A stretch of 64,000 nucleotides of DNA. Origin: Bartonella fuyuanensis (GTDB lineage Bacteria; Pseudomonadota; Alphaproteobacteria; Rhizobiales; Rhizobiaceae). The stretch spans positions 310,001-374,000 of the forward strand of contig NZ_JACIFE010000001.1 in NCBI RefSeq assembly GCF_014197255.1. The letters are read 5' to 3'. The translations under genes and the position numbers were made by a program. Positions 10,432 to 20,687 of this stretch are shown here, piece by piece. Numbering within the stretch: position 1 is the stretch's first letter; the number at the start of each line of letters is the position of its first letter. The notes beneath the pieces were generated by a model. The model searched no databases and was not told the DNA's origin. It saw only the letters and a list, made by a program, of their open reading frames with translations.

Positions 10432-11241
10432 GAAGGATTTTTATAAAAATTAACTTTTCAAGCCCTTTTTAAATAATTCTTTCTCGCCTTGAAAATTCAC
10501 CTTGAAAAAAGTAGATAATTTTAAAGAAAAATTACTTTGTTATTTTGCAAAGTATTTTATAAAAAGCTGAGTTATTTTTCTCGTTCTTTTTTGGAAACCT
10601 TATGTTTTATGGCACTTTTTGTCTCATAAAGCTTGTGTCTTTTTTGTTGCTGATTAATTAACATCTAATCATCAATGATAACATGTTAATTTCTAAGGAT
10701 AATGTATCGTTTTATTGAGTAATGAGAAGATCACATTCCTCACAAACGATAGAATGCTCAAAATAAGGGCTTATCATGTTATTTATGCACCTATTTTAAC
10801 GAAACATCTTATCTCATAGCAATACCTGTCAAGCGCATACTCCAAAGGGGATGAGATCCACTGAGCATCATCATTGATTTTACAAAATGCAGTACTATTA
10901 TTTATTTTTTCAATATCAATGTTGCATGATTAATTCTTTATATTGACGATAGGTTTTGGCATTTGAGAGCTTGTATAAGGGGGCATGCTTACTTTTTTAT
11001 GGTTTCTACACAACCATTCCACTTTAAGGTACGAAAATAAAAGATTTTGATTCATTCAAAAACAATTTAGAATAATAAGTTTTATAATATTAAAGATTTT
11101 ATTTAATATGAAAAATTATTATTATAAATCAATCTATTGTAGTAAAAGTTTTTTTCAAAACAATTCTACAGATTTCAAGTTTTTAAAAATAAAGAAGCAT
11201 TCAAAAGTGTTTCTATCTTTAGAAAAGTAATCCGAAAATAC
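10432..11241. other. Long gap without recognisable gene
   Basis: About 800 AT-rich bases between the sitA promoter region and the 3' end of pheT. I find no frame with family resemblance, no RNA gene and no clear terminator. It may be decayed sequence. Confidence 0.5.
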
Positions 11242-13656
11242 TCAACGGCGAAGATAAGCGCCTGTCATTTTGGTAACGTTTTCTATTACTTTTGCAGCAA
11301 TTTCCTCTAGGTCCTTATCTATCAAAGTGCGTTCAATTGGTTGAATAACAATCTCAATGGTAACAGATTTTTTATCTTTACCAAAGCTTTGATCTTCAAA
11401 AAGATCAAAAACTTGCACGTAACGAATAAGTTTTTTATCAGCTTCCTCAGCAGCGCGAATAATAAGAGAGGAAGCAATCGTTTTATCAACGATAAATGCA
11501 AAATCACGCCGCACTATTTGAAAAGGCGATAATTTCAAAGGAGGACGGCTTTTCGTTGTTTTTTTCTTTGATTTTGGAATTTCATCTAGAAAAATTTCAA
11601 AACCACATAAGGGACCACTGATATCTAATTTTTCTAAGGTTGTTGGATGAAAAACACCAAAAAAACCAAGAATAATCTTTGAGCCAAGTTTTATGATTCC
11701 TGAACGACCTGGATGATACCAATTGGGCGCTCCAACTTCAATCTGTAATTTTCCAACATTTATATCGCATGCTTCTAAAACTGCTAAAGCATCTGCTTTG
11801 GCATCAAAAACATCAACTACGGTTGCATTTCCATTCCAAAAACGCCCGGCACCTTCAAATTTCTCTGTGCCACGGCGAATTCCACTCACAACACGCCGTT
11901 GTTTATCAGGGGTATCGCCTTCATAAATGCTGGAAACTTCAAACAAAGCAAGATTAGAAAAGCCACGATCAGCATTTCTCTGCGCTGCCATAAGCAAACC
12001 AGGTAAAAGAGAAGGGCGCATCACTGACATATCAGCGGCAATAGGATTAACCAATTTAAGCTCTGCTTGACCTCCCCCAAAAGCAAGAGCCTGATTTTCA
12101 GAAATAAAAGACCATGTGACCGCTTCTTTCATGCCGCGATGTGCTAAAGCCAAACGGGCAGTACGTAAACGAATTTGCGCGCATGTTAAAACTTGATTTT
12201 TTTCTTCTGCGAAGTTTTCCAAAGGAATAGGTTTAATTTTATCTAACCCATAAATCCTCATGACTTCTTCCACCAGATCGGCTTTACCCATAATATCAGG
12301 GCGCCATGATGGTACTTTTACTGTAACGACATCTCCCTTTTCCTCAACGCAAAATCCAAGTTTTGTTAAAATAGAGATGGCTTTTACAGGCTCTATTTCC
12401 AAATGTGTCAAACGTTTAATTTCAGAAAAAGGAAAAGCAATTTGTTTGGTTTCTTGTCGCTGATAACCAACAATTTTTGCCTTAGATACTTCACCGTTAC
12501 AAAGACGTAAGACCAATTCTGTCGCAATATCAAGTCCTGTTTCAATAAAAGCTGGATCAACACCTCGTTCAAACCGATAACGTGCATCGCTGATAAGACC
12601 TAATGTTCGCCCTGTTTGTGCGATGCGTTGCGCTTCCCAAAGTGCTGATTCAATAATAACACGTCGTGTTGCTTCATCACAACTCGTTCTTACACCGCCC
12701 ATGATACCAGCAATCGAGACAATACCTTCTTCATCTGCAATGACACAATCTTGAGTGCTCAAATGATAAGTTTTTCCATTAAGTGCTTGAAGTTGTTCTC
12801 CTTCATGAGCACAACGAACATACAAATTCCCTTTAATCTTATCAGCATCAAAAACATGAAGTGGACGGCCAAGATCAAAACTGATGTAATTGGTCATATC
12901 AACTAGCGCATTAATAGGTCTCAAACCGATTGCATTTAAACGCTGTTGCATCCATTGCGGTGATGAACCATTTTGAACATTACACACCTCACGCCAAGCA
13001 AAACCTAAACATAATGATGCAGCTTGCGGAAAATCTAATGAAACGTTGAGAGGTGTGTCAAAGGACGCTTTAAATTTTGGTAAAGATAATTCTTTTAATT
13101 GTCCGATTCCAGTGGCAGCAAGATCACGTGCAATACCACGAACACCTGTGCAGTCAGAACGGTTGGGGGTCAAACCAATATCAATGATTGGATCATCTAG
13201 ACCAGCATAAGCTGCAAATGAAACTCCAATAGGACTGTCTTCTGGAAGTTCGATAAGGCCATCATGCTCATTTGATAATTCAAGCTCAGCTTGTGAACAC
13301 ATCATTCCAAAACTTTCAACGCCGCGAATTTTTCCTACAGATAATGTCACACCGAGTCCTGGAACATAGGTCCCTGGTTGCGCAAGGACACCAACAAGTC
13401 CAGCACGTGCATTTGGCGCTCCACAGACAACTTGAACAGGTGTCGCAGTTCCCGTATCCACTGATAAAATCTGTAATTTATCTGCATCAGGATGTTTTAT
13501 TGCTGTTAAAACTTTTGCTATCACAAAATTTTTTAAAGAAGAGCGATCATCAACATGATCAACCTCAAGACCGATAGCTGTTAATTTCTCACAAATTTCA
13601 CCCAAAGGCGCATCTGTCTCTAAATGATCTTTTAACCATGACAAAGTAAATTTCAT
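11242..13656 (-). CDS. pheT: Phenylalanine-tRNA ligase beta subunit
   Basis: The 804-residue beta chain of the alpha2-beta2 enzyme that charges tRNA-Phe. The N-terminus ([18 protein letters not shown]) is standard. A tRNA-binding OB domain covers about residues 40-150, with [11 protein letters not shown] and [17 protein letters not shown]. The B3/B4 editing region includes [20 protein letters not shown]. The B5 and catalytic-like core follow, and the C-terminal FDX-ACB anticodon-binding domain holds the [15 protein letters not shown] segment. It is last in the rpmI-rplT-pheS-pheT run, 31 bases after pheS. Confidence 0.97.
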   Translation of the reverse strand: MKFTLSWLKDHLETDAPLGEICEKLTAIGLEVDHVDDRSSLKNFVIAKVLTAIKHPDADKLQILSVDTGTATPVQVVCGAPNARAGLVGVLAQPGTYVPGLGVTLSVGKIRGVESFGMMCSQAELELSNEHDGLIELPEDSPIGVSFAAYAGLDDPIIDIGLTPNRSDCTGVRGIARDLAATGIGQLKELSLPKFKASFDTPLNVSLDFPQAASLCLGFAWREVCNVQNGSSPQWMQQRLNAIGLRPINALVDMTNYISFDLGRPLHVFDADKIKGNLYVRCAHEGEQLQALNGKTYHLSTQDCVIADEEGIVSIAGIMGGVRTSCDEATRRVIIESALWEAQRIAQTGRTLGLISDARYRFERGVDPAFIETGLDIATELVLRLCNGEVSKAKIVGYQRQETKQIAFPFSEIKRLTHLEIEPVKAISILTKLGFCVEEKGDVVTVKVPSWRPDIMGKADLVEEVMRIYGLDKIKPIPLENFAEEKNQVLTCAQIRLRTARLALAHRGMKEAVTWSFISENQALAFGGGQAELKLVNPIAADMSVMRPSLLPGLLMAAQRNADRGFSNLALFEVSSIYEGDTPDKQRRVVSGIRRGTEKFEGAGRFWNGNATVVDVFDAKADALAVLEACDINVGKLQIEVGAPNWYHPGRSGIIKLGSKIILGFFGVFHPTTLEKLDISGPLCGFEIFLDEIPKSKKKTTKSRPPLKLSPFQIVRRDFAFIVDKTIASSLIIRAAEEADKKLIRYVQVFDLFEDQSFGKDKKSVTIEIVIQPIERTLIDKDLEEIAAKVIENVTKMTGAYLRR

Positions 13657-13687
13657 TTTAAAACCTTACATGAAAGCAATGATAAGA

Positions 13688-14770
13688 TCACACATTTCTA
13701 TTAGAAAAAAAAACAGGCATATCAAAGCAATGAAAGCCATAATGATCTAACCAACGCAGATCAGCATCAAAAAAAGCCCGTAAATCAGGCATACCGTATT
13801 TCAACATAGTAATGCGATCAATACCCATCCCCCATGCAAAGCCTTGATATTCATTGGGATCTAAACCAACATTTTTTAACACATGAGGATGCACCATTCC
13901 GCATCCTAAAATTTCTAACCAATCTTGTCCTTCGCCAAACTTTATTTCTGAACCAGAACGATCACATTGAATATCCACCTCCATGGATGGTTCGGTAAAA
14001 GGGAAAAAAGAAGGACGAAAACGCATTTTTACAGAGGGAACTTCAAAAAATTCTTTACAAAAAGTTTCATGCAGCCACATCATATGGGCAATAGTGGAGC
14101 TTTTATCAATGACAAGGCCTTCAACCTGATGAAACATGGGTGAATGTGTTGCATCCGAGTCCATGCGGTAAGTTTTTCCAGGAATAATGATCCGTATCGG
14201 TGTTTTTTGTTTTTCTAGCGTGCGAATTTGCACGGGTGATGTATGGGTTCGCAATAATTTGCGTTCTCCTATTCTATCAACATCAAAAAAGAAGGTATCA
14301 TGCATTTCACGTGCTGGATGCCCTTCAGGAAAATTCAAAGCCGTAAAATTATAATAATCTGTTTCAATATCTGGCCCTTCTGCAAGAGAAAAACCCAATT
14401 TTGTATAAATAGCGATAATTTCTTCAATTACTTGTGAAATAGGATGAATACGCCCACGTTCCATAGGCGAAGAGCGAACAGGTAAGGTAATATCAACTGT
14501 TTCATAAGAAAGACGCGTATTCATTGCTTGTCTTTTTAGAAGATCACGCTTTTGCGCCCATAATTCTAAAATACGATTCTTTAACCCATTAAGAACTGGT
14601 CCAGCTTTTTGGCGCTCGCTAGCTTCCATCTTTCCTAATGCTTTTAATTTTTCAGAGATGCTGCCCTTTTTACCTAATGCTGCAATACGCACTGTTTCAA
14701 GTGCCTGTTCATCATCTGCAGCTTCTAAAGCTAAACAAATTTCTTGTTCCAGACGCTCAATATCGTTCAT
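13688..14770 (-). CDS. pheS: Phenylalanine-tRNA ligase alpha subunit
   Basis: The 360-residue catalytic chain of PheRS. An N-terminal coiled coil (about residues 1-85) is followed by the class II core. [12 protein letters not shown] begins the core, motif 2 is in [19 protein letters not shown], and motif 3 is [22 protein letters not shown] near the C-terminus. The frame extends to 14809, but the ATG at 14770 ([10 protein letters not shown]) matches the usual N-terminus. It lies between rplT and pheT on the same strand, the common order in Rhizobiales. Confidence 0.96.
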   Translation of the reverse strand: MNDIERLEQEICLALEAADDEQALETVRIAALGKKGSISEKLKALGKMEASERQKAGPVLNGLKNRILELWAQKRDLLKRQAMNTRLSYETVDITLPVRSSPMERGRIHPISQVIEEIIAIYTKLGFSLAEGPDIETDYYNFTALNFPEGHPAREMHDTFFFDVDRIGERKLLRTHTSPVQIRTLEKQKTPIRIIIPGKTYRMDSDATHSPMFHQVEGLVIDKSSTIAHMMWLHETFCKEFFEVPSVKMRFRPSFFPFTEPSMEVDIQCDRSGSEIKFGEGQDWLEILGCGMVHPHVLKNVGLDPNEYQGFAWGMGIDRITMLKYGMPDLRAFFDADLRWLDHYGFHCFDMPVFFSNRNV

Positions 14771-14861
14771 ATTTTTGCCTATTTTTAATAAAAAAAACCG
14801 CACTCGCAATAGCCAGCACGGGAACCCGAATAAATAAATGCCTTAAGAGAACACGACTGGC

Positions 14862-15263
14862 TTACTTGACAGCGCTTTCAAAAGCATTAGGCGTTGTATC
14901 TTTTAAATATTCTAAAGCTTTTTTTGCTGAAATAACTAAAGCAGAAAATGCTTCCGATTCGTAGATTGCTATATCTGAAAGAACTTTACGATCAACTTCA
15001 ATACCAGCTTTTGATAAGCCATCAATAAAACGTCCATAAGTTAAACCTTCTGCACGAACAGCTGCATTAATTCTCTGAATCCACAAAGCACGGAAAGTCC
15101 GCTTTCTATTTTTGCGATCACGATAAGCATACTGTTTTGAACGATCAACTGCTGCCTTAGCAGCACGAATGGTATTTTTGCGTCGACCGTAAAAGCCTTC
15201 AGCTTGTTTAAGAATTTTTTTATGCTTAGCGTGTGCTGTCACACCTCTTTTCACACGTGCCAT
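14862..15263 (-). CDS. rplT: 50S ribosomal protein L20
   Basis: 133 residues beginning [20 protein letters not shown], the universal L20 start, followed by [17 protein letters not shown]20 binds 23S rRNA early in large-subunit assembly, and in several bacteria it represses its own operon through the rpmI leader. The length fits alphaproteobacterial L20 (about 118-135). It follows rpmI by 33 bases. Confidence 0.97.
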   Translation of the reverse strand: MARVKRGVTAHAKHKKILKQAEGFYGRRKNTIRAAKAAVDRSKQYAYRDRKNRKRTFRALWIQRINAAVRAEGLTYGRFIDGLSKAGIEVDRKVLSDIAIYESEAFSALVISAKKALEYLKDTTPNAFESAVK

Positions 15264-15296
15264 ATTATAATCTCCTCAAAATCAAAAGCGCAAGGT

Positions 15297-15500
15297 TTAA
15301 ATACCATTCGGCAAATAATGCTGAATAACTTTTTTAGCATCTTGTTCACACAAAACCATTGTTCCACGTGCATCGCGAATAAATTTATTCGAACGCTTAA
15401 TCATGCCGTGGCGCTTACCAGCAGCTGCTACTTTAATTTTACCTGACGCAGTGATTTTAAACCGCTTTTTAGCGGATGATTTGGTCTTCATCTTGGGCAT
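15297..15500 (-). CDS. rpmI: 50S ribosomal protein L35
   Basis: 67 residues beginning [20 protein letters not shown], the L35 signature, ending with a HYLPNGI-type tail. The frame is open upstream to 15575, but the ATG at 15500 has a GGAG ribosome site about 7 bases before it and gives the normal protein. It is the first gene of the L35-L20-PheS-PheT cluster. Confidence 0.96.
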   Translation of the reverse strand: MPKMKTKSSAKKRFKITASGKIKVAAAGKRHGMIKRSNKFIRDARGTMVLCEQDAKKVIQHYLPNGI

Positions 15501-15612
15501 TTTGCTACTCCATACATAAATTGATTCAATCAAACATTTCATCTCTTCAAGCGGACCACTGCTTGAATAAGCCATTTAAACAGCCACGGCATGCCCTGCC
15601 GGGCGGTTCTTA
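15501..15612 (-). promoter_or_regulatory. Structured leader before rpmI
   Basis: The stretch upstream of rpmI contains a 7-bp perfect stem (TTCAAGC / GCTTGAA, loop of 8, at about 15546-15567) and a GC-rich pair of short palindromes near 15580-15606 (GGCATGCC and GCCC-TGCC-GGGC). GC-rich structure stands out in this AT-rich DNA. In other bacteria L20 represses rpmI-rplT through leader structure, so an autoregulatory site is plausible. The pairing is by eye only. Confidence 0.4.
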
Positions 15613-15657
15613 AAAGATGCTCTTATAAGCTAGTCTACACAAAATAGCAAGAGTGTA

Positions 15658-16467
15658 TTACAAAAAAATCGGCGCTCCATTACCTTGAATTTCAACCAAA
15701 GGTGCCGGAATAGCATTTGTTTTTCTTGCAGCTTTACATAAATCGGCAATAATGCATTGCTTACATTGCGTTTTACGTGCTTGACAAATATAGCGTCCAT
15801 GTAAAATCAGCCAATGATGCGCATGACGAAGATAATGAATCGGTATAATTTTTAATAATTTTTTCTCAACAATCTCTGGTGTTTTGCCAGGCGCCAAACC
15901 AAGACGATTGCTTAAGCGAAAAATATGTGTATCTACCGCCAATGTAGGCAAACCAAAAGCAACATTCAAAACAACATTAGCTGTTTTGCGTCCTACGCCT
16001 GGAAGAGTCATGAGTGCTTCACGTGTGTCAGGGACTTGACCGCCATATTGATCAATTAAACAGTTACAAAGTGCATAAATATTGCGTGCTTTTGCACGCC
16101 AAAGACCAATTGAACGGATATGATGTGCTATTTCTTCTTCCCCTAATGCAACCATTTTTTCCGGTTGATCAGCAAGGCGAAATAATTCTTTTGTCGCTTT
16201 ATTAACGCTTACATCTGTCGCTTGAGCTGAAAGAACAACTGCAACCAAAAGTGTAAAAATATTTATATAGTTAAGATCACTTTTAGGTGTCGGGCGTTGC
16301 ACAGAAAAACGGCGAAATATTTCTGCAATTTCACCTTCATTATATAATATATCAGATAAATTGCGCACCTTTGACAAATTTATGGTGTTTCGAGATATTT
16401 TTATGTTACTTTGAGGCATTGAACTCTCTTCATCTTCTCTCTTGAAGTTATCATTCACGCTCGCCAT
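15658..16467 (-). CDS. nth: Endonuclease III (DNA glycosylase/AP lyase)
   Basis: Base-excision repair enzyme removing oxidised pyrimidines. The helix-hairpin-helix LPGVGRKTANVVL is present, followed by the catalytic Asp in VDTHIFRLSNRLGL. The C-terminal 4Fe-4S cluster Cys pattern C-x6-C-x2-C-x5-C is intact (CQARKTQC-KQC-IIADLC). At 269 residues it is longer than the E. coli enzyme (211) because of an N-terminal extension of about 45 residues. A start at 16419 (MPQSNIKIS), with a GAAGAGAG ribosome site, is an equally good choice. Confidence 0.95.
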   Translation of the reverse strand: MASVNDNFKREDEESSMPQSNIKISRNTINLSKVRNLSDILYNEGEIAEIFRRFSVQRPTPKSDLNYINIFTLLVAVVLSAQATDVSVNKATKELFRLADQPEKMVALGEEEIAHHIRSIGLWRAKARNIYALCNCLIDQYGGQVPDTREALMTLPGVGRKTANVVLNVAFGLPTLAVDTHIFRLSNRLGLAPGKTPEIVEKKLLKIIPIHYLRHAHHWLILHGRYICQARKTQCKQCIIADLCKAARKTNAIPAPLVEIQGNGAPIFL

Positions 16468-16540
16468 ATGAGAAGAATGCAGCGAACACTTTAATATAGA
16501 GTTTGGTCAAGTAAATACGCTTTAAAGAGGATACTCATGA

Positions 16541-16972
16541 ATGACACATGTGACACCCTTTTCCAATCCTTTTCTTTTAGGATTTGAAACCGTAGAAAAA
16601 ATATTACAACGTATCGGTAAAGCTGATGAGGCTTATCCAGCCTATAATATTGAACGTTTACATAAAAACGATGATGCGAATCATATCCGGATAACTTTAG
16701 CTGTTGCTGGATTTAAGATTAATCATCTTAATATTTTGCTCGATGATAATCAATTGGTTATTCATGGTAAACAAACGGATAATCAAAGTCATCAATATTT
16801 GTATCGCGGTATAGCCGCACGACAATTCCAGCGGACCTTTGTCCTTGCAGAAGGTATGAATGTCACAAATGCCGAGTTGAAAAATGGTCTTTTATCAATT
16901 AATCTGTATCAACCAAGATTAAAAAAAGAAATAAAACAGATACCAATTAAAGTCAGTAGTGGTGAATCATAA
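16541..16972 (+). CDS. Small heat shock protein, Hsp20 family
   Basis: A 143-residue alpha-crystallin-type holdase chaperone. The NIERLHKNDDANHIRITLAVAGF segment and the later ELKNGLLSINLYQP match the IbpA/HspA core: a beta-sandwich ending in an L-x-I-x-L-like strand. The N-terminus (TPFSNPFLLGFETVEKIL) resembles rhizobial IbpA-class proteins. A GAGGATA ribosome site precedes the start. The DUF1150 gene follows by 26 bases, a pairing seen across Rhizobiales, and both probably share one transcript. No ROSE-type thermosensor was recognised upstream. Confidence 0.93.
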   Translation: MTHVTPFSNPFLLGFETVEKILQRIGKADEAYPAYNIERLHKNDDANHIRITLAVAGFKINHLNILLDDNQLVIHGKQTDNQSHQYLYRGIAARQFQRTFVLAEGMNVTNAELKNGLLSINLYQPRLKKEIKQIPIKVSSGES

Positions 16973-16998
16973 AAGTTAAGGCGTAAAGGAACAGTGAA

Positions 16999-17250
16999 AT
17001 GGGAGAACATAAACAAAGCTTATCGTTTCAGAATACGTCCTACTCTGATACAGGACAGATTGCTTATTTAAAAAAGGTTTGTACAGATGATCTAGCTAAA
17101 AATTTTCCAGATCTTCCCCCCATGACTCCAGGCATTACCATATGGGCGCTTTTTGGTGAAACAGGTTATCCTATCATTTTATCCGATGAACGCTCTATTG
17201 CCCTTGCTGGAGCCAATGAGCATGAGCTCCAAATTGTAACTCTGCATTAG
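16999..17250 (+). CDS. DUF1150 family protein
   Basis: An 83-residue acidic soluble protein. The segment MTPGITIWALFGETGYPIILSDERSIALAGANEHELQIVTLH is the DUF1150 core. The family occurs almost only in alphaproteobacteria, usually just after an hsp20 gene as here. Its function is not established. A terminator-like hairpin follows the stop. Confidence 0.88.
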   Translation: MGEHKQSLSFQNTSYSDTGQIAYLKKVCTDDLAKNFPDLPPMTPGITIWALFGETGYPIILSDERSIALAGANEHELQIVTLH

Positions 17251-17261
17251 AATTACCGTAC

Positions 17262-17306
17262 GAGAAAAAACGGAGTTCTTTATAAATTCTAGCCGTTTTT
17301 TCTTAA
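17262..17306 (+). terminator. Intrinsic terminator after the hsp20-DUF1150 pair
   Basis: An 11-bp perfect inverted repeat, AGAAAAAACGG / CCGTTTTTTCT, with a loop of about 19 bases lies just after the DUF1150 stop. The descending arm itself supplies the T-run. Confidence 0.7.
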
Positions 17307-18171
17307 TTTAAAGGGTATTAATCTGTTTAGCGGTATGTTTGATTTTTTTTCTTTTGTTGCTGATGGCCGGTGGTGTTTTGGTATTATATATGGGGGTAAA
17401 AGGAATTGATCAATTTAAATTACTTGTTTTCCGTTATAAGCAGAGTTGGCGTGTAGGTGAAAAGTACTTGAGGAAAGGAATATTCCTCTTACTAAATTTT
17501 TCTTTACATAAATATAAAGGTGATGGTGCTCTATAAGTTTTATTTATAGGGTCGTTATACGGCTCAAGGACTTGAAAATGAAATAGTAGCCTAGAGCATA
17601 TTGAGAGATACTTCTTTAAAATGAGTATGTGAAGTGTTAGGAAAATAGATTTTGTTGGGATATTCTATTCTTTGTAAGGGGACATGACTTCATTGAAGGA
17701 TATGAAAAACAAAGACATGAGACAATGTGTCATTATTATTTAAGATATCGCTATAGATGCTTTTGAAAGGCATAAAGCTGAAGTGTAAGAATATAGTAAA
17801 TTTTTATACCATTAGGCTTTTATATTCTTCACCAATTAAACTGTCTTCTTGTTCCAGAAATTATGCAAACAGATCGATGCAATATTCTTCCTAAATCTGG
17901 CATATAAAAATCTGGAACAGTTCGTGTTGTCCTGAATCGTTTTGATATTTGTTTCAAACGTGCAGTTGTGCTGGGATTAGATGTTGATTAACTGGTAATA
18001 AAAAATAAAGCTTTATAACTTTATGAGGAAGCTTATACAGTGCTTTTACAACTTTGTGCTTCAAATGCTTCAGTACAAAGTATTTTTTTCTTTATTAATA
18101 TTAAAGCTCTTGTTTTTATAGTGAAGTTACAGCACAATGAACAAAATGGAATTATTTGAGGGGGAAAAATA
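17307..18171. other. Gap of about 860 bases with relic sequence
   Basis: No convincing gene. A 65-codon frame at about 17339-17536 has a hydrophobic N-terminus, but I recognise no family and would not call it. The part at about 17770-18030 resembles a stretch at about 53385-53625 and is listed as a relic. The last 40 bases before ilvD carry its ribosome site (GAGGGGG). Confidence 0.5.
17770..18030 (+). pseudogene. Relic copy 1 of an unidentified gene
   Basis: Aligned by eye, this stretch matches about 53385-53625, with about two thirds of bases identical over the best ungapped part of 48 bases. Shared marks are a CAATTAA or AAATTAA block, TATAAAA followed by AACAGT, and a frame reading LGLDVD. 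Both copies are interrupted by stops and frame changes, so neither is a working gene. The parent family is not recognised. Confidence 0.35.
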
Positions 18172-20010
18172 ATGCCTTCTTACCGTTCAAGAATATCGAC
18201 TCACGGGCGTAATATGGCAGGAGCCCGCGGTCTTTGGCGTGCAACAGGGATGAAAGATACGGATTTTGGTAAACCCATCATTGCGATTGCGAATTCTTTT
18301 ACACAATTTGTACCAGGGCATGTTCATCTAAAAGATATTGGCCAATTAGTTGCACAACAGATAACCATTGCCGGTGGTGTTGCGAAAGAGTTTAATACTA
18401 TTGCTGTTGATGATGGAATTGCGATGGGGCACGACGGAATGCTTTATTCTTTGCCCTCACGTGAAATTATTGCTGATTCTGTAGAATATATGGTCAACGC
18501 CCATTGTGCGGATGCTCTTGTCTGTATTTCTAATTGTGATAAAATTACCCCTGGAATGTTAATGGCTGCTTTACGGTTGAATATTCCAACAATCTTTGTT
18601 TCAGGCGGTCCGATGGAAGCCGGTAAGATTAAATGGAAAGATCAAGATTTAAGGGTTGATTTGGTTGATGCCATGATTGCTGCCGCTTCAGAACAGAATT
18701 CAGAAGAAGAAGTTGCTGAAATGGAGCGTGCTGCTTGTCCTACATGTGGTTCTTGTTCAGGAATGTTTACTGCTAATTCCATGAATTGCTTAACGGAAGC
18801 CTTGGGGCTTTCGCTTCCCGGAAATGGATCAGTGCTAGCAACACATTCAGATCGACGGATGCTTTTTGAAGAAGCTGGCAGACAGATTGTTGCATTGGTC
18901 AAGCGTTATTATGAAAAAGATGATGAAACAGTTTTGCCACGCTCTATTGCTTCACGCAAAGCTTTTGAAAATGCCATGGCTGTTGATATAGCCATGGGGG
19001 GATCAACCAATACAGTACTGCATCTTTTAGCTGCAGCGCAGGAAGGTGAGGTGGATTTTACCATGACGGACATTGATCATCTTTCACGTCGTGTTCCAGT
19101 TTTATGCAAAGTTGCTCCTGCTGTTGCGAATATCCATATGGAAGATGTTCATCGCGCGGGTGGTATTATGGGGCTTTTAGGTGAATTGGATGCAGCGGGA
19201 CTCATTGATACATCAACTTATACGGTTCATGCAAAAACAATGAAAGAAGCTCTTGATCATTGGGATATAAAACAAACCACTGAACCGACAGTTTGTGCAT
19301 TTTATCGTGCTGCTCCAGGAGGGATTTCAACACAGATAGCTTTTAGCCAATCTTGTCGCTATGAAACTCTTGATCTTGATCGAGAAAAGGGTGTGATTCG
19401 CGATAAGGAACATGCCTATTCACAAGATGGAGGATTGGCAGTTCTTTATGGAAATTTAGCAAAAGATGGCTGTATTGTAAAAACAGCAGGTGTTGATCAA
19501 TCAATTTTGACTTTTAAAGGTTCAGCAAGAATTTTTGAAAGCCAAGATTCAGCTATTTCAGCTATATTAACGGATAAAATTAAAGAAGGTGAAATTGTTT
19601 TAATCCGTTATGAAGGGCCACGTGGGGGACCCGGAATGCAAGAAATGCTTTATCCTACGAGTTATCTCAAATCTAAAGGATTGGGTAAAGTTTGTGCACT
19701 TGTTACAGATGGACGTTTTTCAGGGGGCAGCTCAGGGCTCTCGATAGGACATGTTTCACCAGAAGCGGCTGAAAGAGGAGAAATTGCATTGGTGGAAGAA
19801 GGAGATATCATAGAAATTGATATTCCAAACCGTAGCATTCATATGTTGGTTGATGACGTAGAGATGAAGCGGCGTCGTGCTAAGATGGAAGCAAAAGGAA
19901 AAGGCGCTTGGCAACCGGTTGAAAAGCGTCAGCGTAAAGTTTCAAAGGCTCTCAAAGCTTATGCTGCTATGACCACATCTGCTGCAAAGGGTGCAGTTCG
20001 TAATCTTTAA
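18172..20010 (+). CDS. ilvD: Dihydroxy-acid dehydratase
   Basis: A 612-residue Fe-S enzyme of the IlvD/Edd family that dehydrates 2,3-dihydroxy-isovalerate and -methylvalerate in isoleucine and valine synthesis. The N-terminus [20 protein letters not shown] is typical. Cluster ligands are visible in [13 protein letters not shown] and in [20 protein letters not shown]. The C-terminal [11 protein letters not shown] and [21 protein letters not shown] motifs are present. It stands alone, with long gaps on both sides. No attenuator peptide rich in branched amino acids was seen upstream. Confidence 0.97.
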   Translation: MPSYRSRISTHGRNMAGARGLWRATGMKDTDFGKPIIAIANSFTQFVPGHVHLKDIGQLVAQQITIAGGVAKEFNTIAVDDGIAMGHDGMLYSLPSREIIADSVEYMVNAHCADALVCISNCDKITPGMLMAALRLNIPTIFVSGGPMEAGKIKWKDQDLRVDLVDAMIAAASEQNSEEEVAEMERAACPTCGSCSGMFTANSMNCLTEALGLSLPGNGSVLATHSDRRMLFEEAGRQIVALVKRYYEKDDETVLPRSIASRKAFENAMAVDIAMGGSTNTVLHLLAAAQEGEVDFTMTDIDHLSRRVPVLCKVAPAVANIHMEDVHRAGGIMGLLGELDAAGLIDTSTYTVHAKTMKEALDHWDIKQTTEPTVCAFYRAAPGGISTQIAFSQSCRYETLDLDREKGVIRDKEHAYSQDGGLAVLYGNLAKDGCIVKTAGVDQSILTFKGSARIFESQDSAISAILTDKIKEGEIVLIRYEGPRGGPGMQEMLYPTSYLKSKGLGKVCALVTDGRFSGGSSGLSIGHVSPEAAERGEIALVEEGDIIEIDIPNRSIHMLVDDVEMKRRRAKMEAKGKGAWQPVEKRQRKVSKALKAYAAMTTSAAKGAVRNL

Positions 20011-20687
20011 TGAGATAAAGGATGCGTTTTATAAAAAGAGAGGGTATCTGATTTTTTGCACGATGTTCTAAGCAGATATTCTATGAGTTTATGAGCATAG
20101 CATATGACTGAAAAGCAAGGGAAAGCTCTTAGAATTTAGACTATTTTCAAACTAGTTTCGAGAGAAAATCTTTATTTTGAGATGCGAGAAAGAGTTCAAG
20201 GGCTTTTTAAGAAAATCAAAAGCAGCAGGGCCTGCTTAGATAATATATGTAAAAACAGTAAAAAAGCTCTTTATCATTCGAAATGTAAAGAAAATAGATG
20301 ACTCCATTATCTATGAATTTATCACGCAAAATTAGGTGGCATTCCAACCCAGAAATAGATTTAAATCAAGCTGTTGCTATAATAACAAGAATATTGATTG
20401 TGAAAAGTATGATTCACTAGATGTTGTATATTTACAAGATGAAAGAGACTTCATAACAATCTTTGCAAAAAAAGAATCAACGTTAATCAATTTTTTTTGT
20501 AAAAAAATCAGCCTTAATCTAAGAAAATATGAAAGTGCGTAGAATTTTTCCTCTCGATGTTTATCAAAATGTGTTGTGCAGAAAAGAAATTAGGAAGCAG
20601 TAAACAATAGTTTTATGCTGAAACATATCAAAAAAGGGAACTTTAATTTCCTATTAAGAAAGATTTTTAATAAAAAAACATCTATTT
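20011..20687. other. Gap without recognisable gene
   Basis: About 680 AT-rich bases between convergent ilvD and mutS. A 68-codon frame at about 20336-20542 shows no family signature and no good ribosome site. No terminator is clear, and no RNA gene was found. Confidence 0.5.

Noticed and set aside
17339-17536. 65-codon hydrophobic frame after DUF1150
   Set aside because: It lies past the terminator, lacks a ribosome site and matches no family I know.
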